A DNA stretch of 39,048 nt from Elusimicrobiota bacterium (lineage in GTDB: Bacteria; Elusimicrobiota; Elusimicrobia; F11). Where the stretch lies: assembly GCA_022072025.1 (NCBI GenBank), contig JAJVIP010000014.1:1-39048 (forward strand), in the 5' to 3' direction. The position numbers were made by a program, and so were the translations under genes. Numbering within the stretch: the stretch's first letter is position 1; every line of letters begins with the position of its first letter. Below are positions 34,584 through 39,048 of this stretch, piece by piece. Below the pieces are notes generated by a model. It did no database searches, was not told the origin of the DNA, and was given only the letters and a program-made list of their open reading frames with translations.

Positions 34584-35264
34584 ATGTCGCTCAAACCTCC
34601 CAAGGGAATGATCGAGGAATCCGACCCTCGCGTCACATTAATTGGGCATCCCGCCCCGGGTTGGATGGTCAATTACGCCGATTTGATGACGGAACTGGTT
34701 TGTTTTTACTTAATCCTCTATGCGCTGTCGGCTTCCCTTTCCAAACCAGTTCAAGAAGCGAAGAAACAAGTGGAAGAGACCATGAAATCAGAGGATGTGG
34801 CCGGTGACGTTAAAATCACAAAAGACGGCTTGGTAATTTCACTGCAGGAACAGGGGTACAACGTTTTTTTTGAAAGCGGATCGAGTGAAATGACCGATCA
34901 AATGAAACACATACTCGATCAATTGGCCCCCACTTTCCAAGGTTTGGCCGAAAAAAAGCATGACATGATTGTGGAAGGGCACACCGATGATATTCCCATT
35001 CGAACCGCCAAATTTCCCTCCAATTGGGAGTTGTCAACCGCCCGGGCCACAACGGTGGTTCAATATCTTATTGCGCAGCATCGATATCCTCCGGCGCATA
35101 TCGCCGCGATTGGTTATGGGGAAAACAAAGCTCTTCAGCGGTCCGAAGATGAAGACTTAAATGCGTGGCGATCCAAAAACCGTCGCGTTGTTTTTGTGGT
35201 TAAAAACCCCGAAAAACAAGAAGTGGTCAACGGGAAAAAAGCCTCCGAAGAAAAACCCGATTAA
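34584..35264 (+). CDS. motB: MotB-like stator subunit with peptidoglycan-binding OmpA domain
   Basis: 226 residues; the ATG directly abuts the motA stop. One membrane helix (about 27-50) carries the ion-binding aspartate D33 in WMVNYADLMT, equivalent to D32 of E. coli MotB. The OmpA-like domain (about 80-210) has VEGHTDD.PI, FPSNWELSTARA, and a basic NRRVVF end, the peptidoglycan-anchoring pattern. It is shorter than the E. coli protein (308 residues), mainly in the linker and tail. The coupling ion (H+ or Na+) cannot be told from what I see. The next gene converges, so this is the last gene of the operon. No clear terminator is visible in the 41-base gap. Confidence 0.92.
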   Translation: MSLKPPKGMIEESDPRVTLIGHPAPGWMVNYADLMTELVCFYLILYALSASLSKPVQEAKKQVEETMKSEDVAGDVKITKDGLVISLQEQGYNVFFESGSSEMTDQMKHILDQLAPTFQGLAEKKHDMIVEGHTDDIPIRTAKFPSNWELSTARATTVVQYLIAQHRYPPAHIAAIGYGENKALQRSEDEDLNAWRSKNRRVVFVVKNPEKQEVVNGKKASEEKPD

Positions 35265-35305
35265 CCCCCGCAGTAAAATAACTGGAAATATAATTTAAGA
35301 CTTCT

Positions 35306-37447
35306 TTAATTCTTCGAGAACTTAAAATCCCCATCTTGTTTGACGCCGACGGTGATGGTGTCTCCTTCTTTAAACTCTCCTTGAAGTAGTTTCAGCGCCA
35401 ACGCGTCTTGAATGCTTCGTTGAATCAAACGTCTGAGCGGGCGTGCCCCGAATTCGAGGTCGAAGCCCTCATCAGCCAATTTTATTTTGGCGTTTTTATC
35501 CACGGCAATGGTGATATTTCGTTTCTTGAGTTTTTCTTGAAGCTCAGAGAGTTGCGTATCGACGATTTGGGTGATGTCGGATTTGGTCAACTTGTTGAAT
35601 ACGAGAATTTCATCTATGCGGTTCACCAATTCAGGCCTGAAGTTGCGTTTGAGTTCTTCGATCACTTTTTTGGCCAGTTTGTCTTTCGGTAAACTTTCCT
35701 GATAGAGAGCGCTTCCGATGTTGGAGGTCATGATAATGACTGTGTTTTTAAAGTTCACGATGCGACCTTGTCCATCGGTCAAACGTCCGTCTTCCAAGAT
35801 TTGAAGAAGCACATTGAACACTTCGGGGTGGGCCTTTTCAATCTCATCAAGCAAAATGACGGCGTAGGGCCGGCGCCGAATTTTTTCGGTTAACTGACCT
35901 CCCTCCTCATACCCCACATAGCCGGGGGGCGCTCCAATGAGCCGGCTGACCGAATGTTTTTCCATATATTCGGACATGTCGATTCTGACCAACGCGGTTT
36001 CATCATCGAAGAGAAACCAGGCCAAACTTTTGGCCAAGTAGGTTTTTCCCACACCGGTGGGGCCCATGAAGATAAAGGATCCCACGGGGCGATTCGAGTC
36101 TGACAAACCCGACCGGGACCTTCGAATGGCATTGGCAATGAGCGACACGGCCTCGTCTTGGCCGATGATGCGTTCTCGAAGTTTTTCTTCCATGTGAATC
36201 AATTTCTCTATCTCGCCCTGCATCAATTTGGAGAGAGGAATGCCGGTCCACTTCGAAACGACTTCAGCGATGTCTTCCTCGTCCACTTCTTCCTTCAACA
36301 TTTTGCGCTCTTTTTGAATTTCATTCAGCTGAACCTGTTCTTTGGACAAGGCGGTTTCCAAATCACGCAAGGTCCCGTAACGAATTTCGGCTACTTTGTC
36401 CAACCGCCCTTCTTTTTCAAATCGTTCACTCTCAATTTTGGCCCGTTCAATCGATTCTTTGTTTTTGCGGATGCGATCAATAACTTCCTTTTCTTGAGAC
36501 CAATGTTTTTTCATCGCGGCTGAAGATTTCTTAAGTTCCTCCAGCTCTTCCTGTAATTTTTTGAGTCGATCCTGAGAGGCGGGGTCTTTCTCTTTTTTGA
36601 GGGCCTGATTTTCAATTTCCAGTTGAGTTATTTTGCGTTCAAGCTCATCGATTTCGGTGGGCATGCTGTCAATTTCAATCCGCAGCTTCGAGGTGGCTTC
36701 ATCGATGAGGTCGATGGCTTTGTCCGGGAGGAAGCGATCGGAAATGTATCGATCCGACAAAGTGGCCGCCGCGACCAAGGCGGTGTCTTTGATCCTGACG
36801 CCATGAAACACTTCATACCGCTCTTTTAACCCACGTAAAATGGCGATGGTATCTTCAATACTGGGTTCACCAATAAAAATAGGTTGAAATCGCCGCTCCA
36901 GGGCTTTGTCTTTCTCAATATATTTCCGGTATTCATCAAGGGTGGTCGCTCCCACGCATCTCAGTTGGCCTCGCGCCAGAGCGGGTTTGAGCATGTCGGA
37001 CGCGTCCACTGAACCTTCTGCGCCTCCGGCGCTCACAATGGTGTGGAGCTCATCAATGAAAAGGATCACTTCGTCGCCTTTGTCCTCAATTTCTTTGAGA
37101 ACCGACTTCATTCTCTCCTCAAATTCTCCTCGGTATTTCGCGCCGGCCACCAGGGAGCTGATATCGAGCGAAACAATGCGCCGGTTTTTAAGCGTGGTGG
37201 GAACATCTCCATTGGCAATTCGTCTGGCCAAGCCTTCCGCGATGGCGGTTTTCCCGGTGCCGGGGTCCCCGATCAAAACGGGATTATTTTTGGTTCGGCG
37301 AGATAACACTTGAATCGCGCGGCGAATCTCGGCGTCTCGTCCCACAACGGGGTCCAATTTCCCTTGTTTGGCCAAGGCGGTGAGGTCTTTGCCGAATTTT
37401 TCAAGGGCTGGGCGTTGATCTTCTTGTTGATTGGGCACAATTTGCAT
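35306..37447 (-). CDS. clpB: ClpB-type AAA+ disaggregase lacking the N-terminal domain
   Basis: 713 residues against about 860 for typical ClpB. Present: first AAA+ module with Walker A GDPGTGKT (60-67) and Walker B VILFIDE; the coiled-coil middle domain characteristic of ClpB/Hsp104; second module with GPTGVGKT (about 461) and VILLDE; C-terminal [11 protein letters not shown]. The substrate-binding N-domain (about 145 residues) is missing. The start is real: AAGGAGGG lies 5 bases before the ATG at 37447, and no ClpB N-domain coding is seen upstream. With DnaK, ClpB pulls proteins out of aggregates. It resembles the shorter ClpB isoform made in E. coli from an internal start. A CIRCE operator upstream predicts HrcA control. 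Confidence 0.95.
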   Translation of the reverse strand: MQIVPNQQEDQRPALEKFGKDLTALAKQGKLDPVVGRDAEIRRAIQVLSRRTKNNPVLIGDPGTGKTAIAEGLARRIANGDVPTTLKNRRIVSLDISSLVAGAKYRGEFEERMKSVLKEIEDKGDEVILFIDELHTIVSAGGAEGSVDASDMLKPALARGQLRCVGATTLDEYRKYIEKDKALERRFQPIFIGEPSIEDTIAILRGLKERYEVFHGVRIKDTALVAAATLSDRYISDRFLPDKAIDLIDEATSKLRIEIDSMPTEIDELERKITQLEIENQALKKEKDPASQDRLKKLQEELEELKKSSAAMKKHWSQEKEVIDRIRKNKESIERAKIESERFEKEGRLDKVAEIRYGTLRDLETALSKEQVQLNEIQKERKMLKEEVDEEDIAEVVSKWTGIPLSKLMQGEIEKLIHMEEKLRERIIGQDEAVSLIANAIRRSRSGLSDSNRPVGSFIFMGPTGVGKTYLAKSLAWFLFDDETALVRIDMSEYMEKHSVSRLIGAPPGYVGYEEGGQLTEKIRRRPYAVILLDEIEKAHPEVFNVLLQILEDGRLTDGQGRIVNFKNTVIIMTSNIGSALYQESLPKDKLAKKVIEELKRNFRPELVNRIDEILVFNKLTKSDITQIVDTQLSELQEKLKKRNITIAVDKNAKIKLADEGFDLEFGARPLRRLIQRSIQDALALKLLQGEFKEGDTITVGVKQDGDFKFSKN

Positions 37448-37478
37448 AATGTCCCTCCTTGTTAAAGCGGAATGGATT

Positions 37479-37505
37479 CTATCACTCTAGTCAATAGAGT
37501 GCTAT
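37479..37505 (-). promoter_or_regulatory. CIRCE operator (HrcA site) upstream of clpB
   Basis: Read on the minus strand, ATAGCACTC, nine bases, GAGTGATAG. The consensus is TTAGCACTC-N9-GAGTGCTAA, giving 8 of 9 and 7 of 9 matches with the exact spacer. It lies 32-58 bases upstream of the clpB start, where HrcA would block transcription until heat shock. It also lies 31 bases upstream of the divergent epimerase gene and might affect it. Confidence 0.8.
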
Positions 37506-37536
37506 TAATAAAAATGATGATGATCAGGAGGGTTCT

Positions 37537-38436
37537 TTGAAAGTTCTTTTGTCTGGATCGACAGGATTGGTGGGATCAGCTCTTTTTGAGAGTTTGAGAA
37601 AGCAAAGACATGAGGTGGTGAGATTGGTGCGTTCGGTGGGCGCCAGTTCCGGGACGGACATCATTTGGGATCCCAAAACCGGTGAAGCAGAAAAATCTCG
37701 TTTCGAGGGGTTTGATGCGGTGGTTCATTTGGCCGGAGATGGAATTGCCACGGGACGATGGAACGAACGGAAAAAAAGGGAGATTCGTGAAAGTCGTGCA
37801 CTTGGAACAAAAAATTTAGCCGAGATTTTGTCGCAACTTCAAAACCCGCCGTCGGTTTTCCTGACGGCATCGGCCATTGGAATTTATGGGAACCGCGAGG
37901 CCGAGGTGTTGGACGAGCAGAGTCAACCCGGGAAAGGATTTTTAGCGGAGGTGTGCCAAGAATGGGAGGCGGCCGCTCAGCCGGCTTCTCAAAAAGAGAT
38001 TCGAACGGTGCAAACCCGCTTTGGAATAATTTTAAGTTCAAAAGGGGGGGCGCTTAAAAAGATGTTGTTTCCCTTTAAGATGGGTTTGGGCGGAATCATT
38101 GGAGATGGAACTCAATATATGAGCTGGGTGGCGTTGGCGGATGTGGTGGGAGTTCTTGAGAAAACCCTCCTGGACTCTTCCCTCAAGGGCCCGGTGAATG
38201 TCGTGGCTCCGGAAGCGGTGAACAACGCGACATTCACTCAAATTTTGGGAGATATTCTTTTACGCCCCACTTTGCTTCCCATGCCGGCCTTTCTAGCGCG
38301 TTTGGCCTTTGGCGAGATGGCGGATGAACTTCTTCTGGCCAGCGCGCGGGTTACGCCCAAGAAGTTGTTGGCCAGTGGGTACCATTTCCAATTCAGCGAT
38401 TTAAAATCTTGCTTGGAGGATTTACTTTCCCGTTAG
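37537..38436 (+). CDS. TIGR01777-family NAD(P)-dependent epimerase (SDR)
   Basis: 299 residues, the usual length. It starts at TTG 37537, four bases after AGGAGGG; the only nearby ATGs (37514, 37517, 37520) are in another frame. The N-terminus has the Rossmann GSTGLVGSAL motif. VVHLAGDGIATGRW, TASAIGIYG and a C-terminal DUF1731-like end identify the YfcH/SDR39U1 group of atypical short-chain dehydrogenases. The substrate is not established for this family. It is divergent from clpB, and its last 15 bases overlap the end of sodC on the other strand. Confidence 0.92.
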   Translation: MKVLLSGSTGLVGSALFESLRKQRHEVVRLVRSVGASSGTDIIWDPKTGEAEKSRFEGFDAVVHLAGDGIATGRWNERKKREIRESRALGTKNLAEILSQLQNPPSVFLTASAIGIYGNREAEVLDEQSQPGKGFLAEVCQEWEAAAQPASQKEIRTVQTRFGIILSSKGGALKKMLFPFKMGLGGIIGDGTQYMSWVALADVVGVLEKTLLDSSLKGPVNVVAPEAVNNATFTQILGDILLRPTLLPMPAFLARLAFGEMADELLLASARVTPKKLLASGYHFQFSDLKSCLEDLLSR

Positions 38437-38943
38437 AAGAATGGGGCCACAGGCGATGCGGCCTCCCGCGTTACCGGTGGGTTGGCCAAAGTCATCTTCT
38501 TTTTCATGAACAATCACGGCGCGGCCGGCCACACTGTATTTTCCGCCCACCAGAGTGACACCGGGAAGCGTCACATCCACCACGGCCATCCCTTTTTCGT
38601 CGGCCGTGATGTTCCCCATATCTCCCGGGTGAACTTTGGAAGATCCTTCTTTCATGACATGGCCATGAGGTTTCTGGTCGGGATTGAAATGACCGCCGGC
38701 ATTTTTTCCTTCATCACGGCAATCTCCAAAATCATGGATGTGGAACCCGTGGTTGCCGGAGGGAATATTATCGATGGTCCCTGAAATTTTTAGACCCGTT
38801 TTGGTGTCTTCAAACTTCAATTCGCCTGAAATATCCGATCCTTCTTTTGTGCCAAGGATGGTGGCGAGCCCAGAAGCGGACCAGAGGGGGGATTGCATCA
38901 AGAGAACCGAAAAAACTATGAAGGGGGTGGCTGTGCGGATCAT
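38422..38943 (-). CDS. sodC: Periplasmic Cu/Zn superoxide dismutase
   Basis: 173 residues. The ATG at 38943 follows GAGGAG at 5 bases. A signal peptide is visible (hydrophobic 7-20, cleavage near 22-24). Expected metal ligands are all present: copper H68, H70, H85, H146; zinc H85, H93, H105, D108; disulfide C75-C165. The signature GNAGGRIACG ends the protein. It converts superoxide to hydrogen peroxide and oxygen in the periplasm. Tail-to-tail 15-base overlap with the epimerase gene. Confidence 0.96.
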   Translation of the reverse strand: MIRTATPFIVFSVLLMQSPLWSASGLATILGTKEGSDISGELKFEDTKTGLKISGTIDNIPSGNHGFHIHDFGDCRDEGKNAGGHFNPDQKPHGHVMKEGSSKVHPGDMGNITADEKGMAVVDVTLPGVTLVGGKYSVAGRAVIVHEKEDDFGQPTGNAGGRIACGPILLTGK

Positions 38944-38986
38944 AAATACTCCTCAAGGTGAAATCGAATTGTTGAATCGCCGCAAA

Positions 38987-39014
38987 CATATAAGAATCGA
39001 GCCTTAAAATGCAA
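38987..39014 (-). promoter_or_regulatory. Possible sodC promoter
   Basis: On the minus strand TTGCAT (39009-39014), a 16-base spacer, then TATATG (38987-38992). Both boxes are partial matches to sigma-70 elements. It lies 44 bases before the sodC start in an AT-rich stretch. Confidence 0.3.
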
Positions 39015-39048
39015 AATTAATACAAACGAAAGAAATAAAGTTACAAAG

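Noticed and set aside
25446-35264. Ordinary flagellar operon
   Set aside because: Only FliF/FliG parts, FlbD and MotAB are present; no filament, hook, rod, export or switch genes, and the fusion and coiled-coil genes are atypical.

Overview
The window looks like a chromosomal piece of a Gram-negative (diderm) bacterium. The evidence is an outer-membrane PorV/UPF0164-type barrel protein, a MotB with a peptidoglycan-binding OmpA domain, a periplasmic Cu/Zn superoxide dismutase, and an exported giant surface protein ending in a FlgD/T9SS-like Ig domain. Giant Ig-repeat proteins with PorV-like partners, mid-range GC and frequent GTG/TTG starts suggest a candidate-phylum lineage such as Elusimicrobiota or a relative. 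That is recollection and inference, not proof. No rRNA, tRNA, CRISPR array, transposase or phage gene was found.

Layout. Nucleotides 1-25065 are one open reading frame, cut by the left edge, encoding at least 8354 residues. It is built from three families of tandem beta-sandwich repeats followed by a calcium-binding-like stretch, an FN3-like domain and a C-terminal FlgD-Ig/sorting-type domain. A 380-base gap follows (25066-25445). It holds a compact inverted-repeat structure that folds on paper into a four-way junction (25101-25249), a possible promoter, and a 9-bp inverted repeat just before the next ribosome binding site.

Nucleotides 25446-35264 carry seven same-strand genes, most of them overlapping or abutting: a PorV-like barrel with a TPR tail; a single protein that joins a reduced FliF-like ring domain, a membrane helix, a FliG-like rotor domain and a TPR tail; two very long coiled-coil proteins, the second with a Pro/Gly-rich head; FlbD; MotA; MotB. 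No other flagellar part (filament, hook, rod, export gate, FliM/FliN) is present in the window. The simplest reading is an ion-driven MotAB motor turning or pushing against a FliF-FliG fusion rotor, recruited into a non-flagellar envelope machine. Surface gliding is the leading guess, with coiled-coil scaffolds in the cytoplasm, the PorV-TPR protein in the outer membrane and perhaps the giant repeat protein as cell-surface adhesin. This is the candidate undescribed system.

The right end is ordinary housekeeping: a convergent clpB-type disaggregase lacking the N-domain and preceded by a CIRCE heat-shock operator, a divergent TIGR01777-family SDR epimerase starting at TTG, and a convergent sodC whose 3' end overlaps the epimerase.
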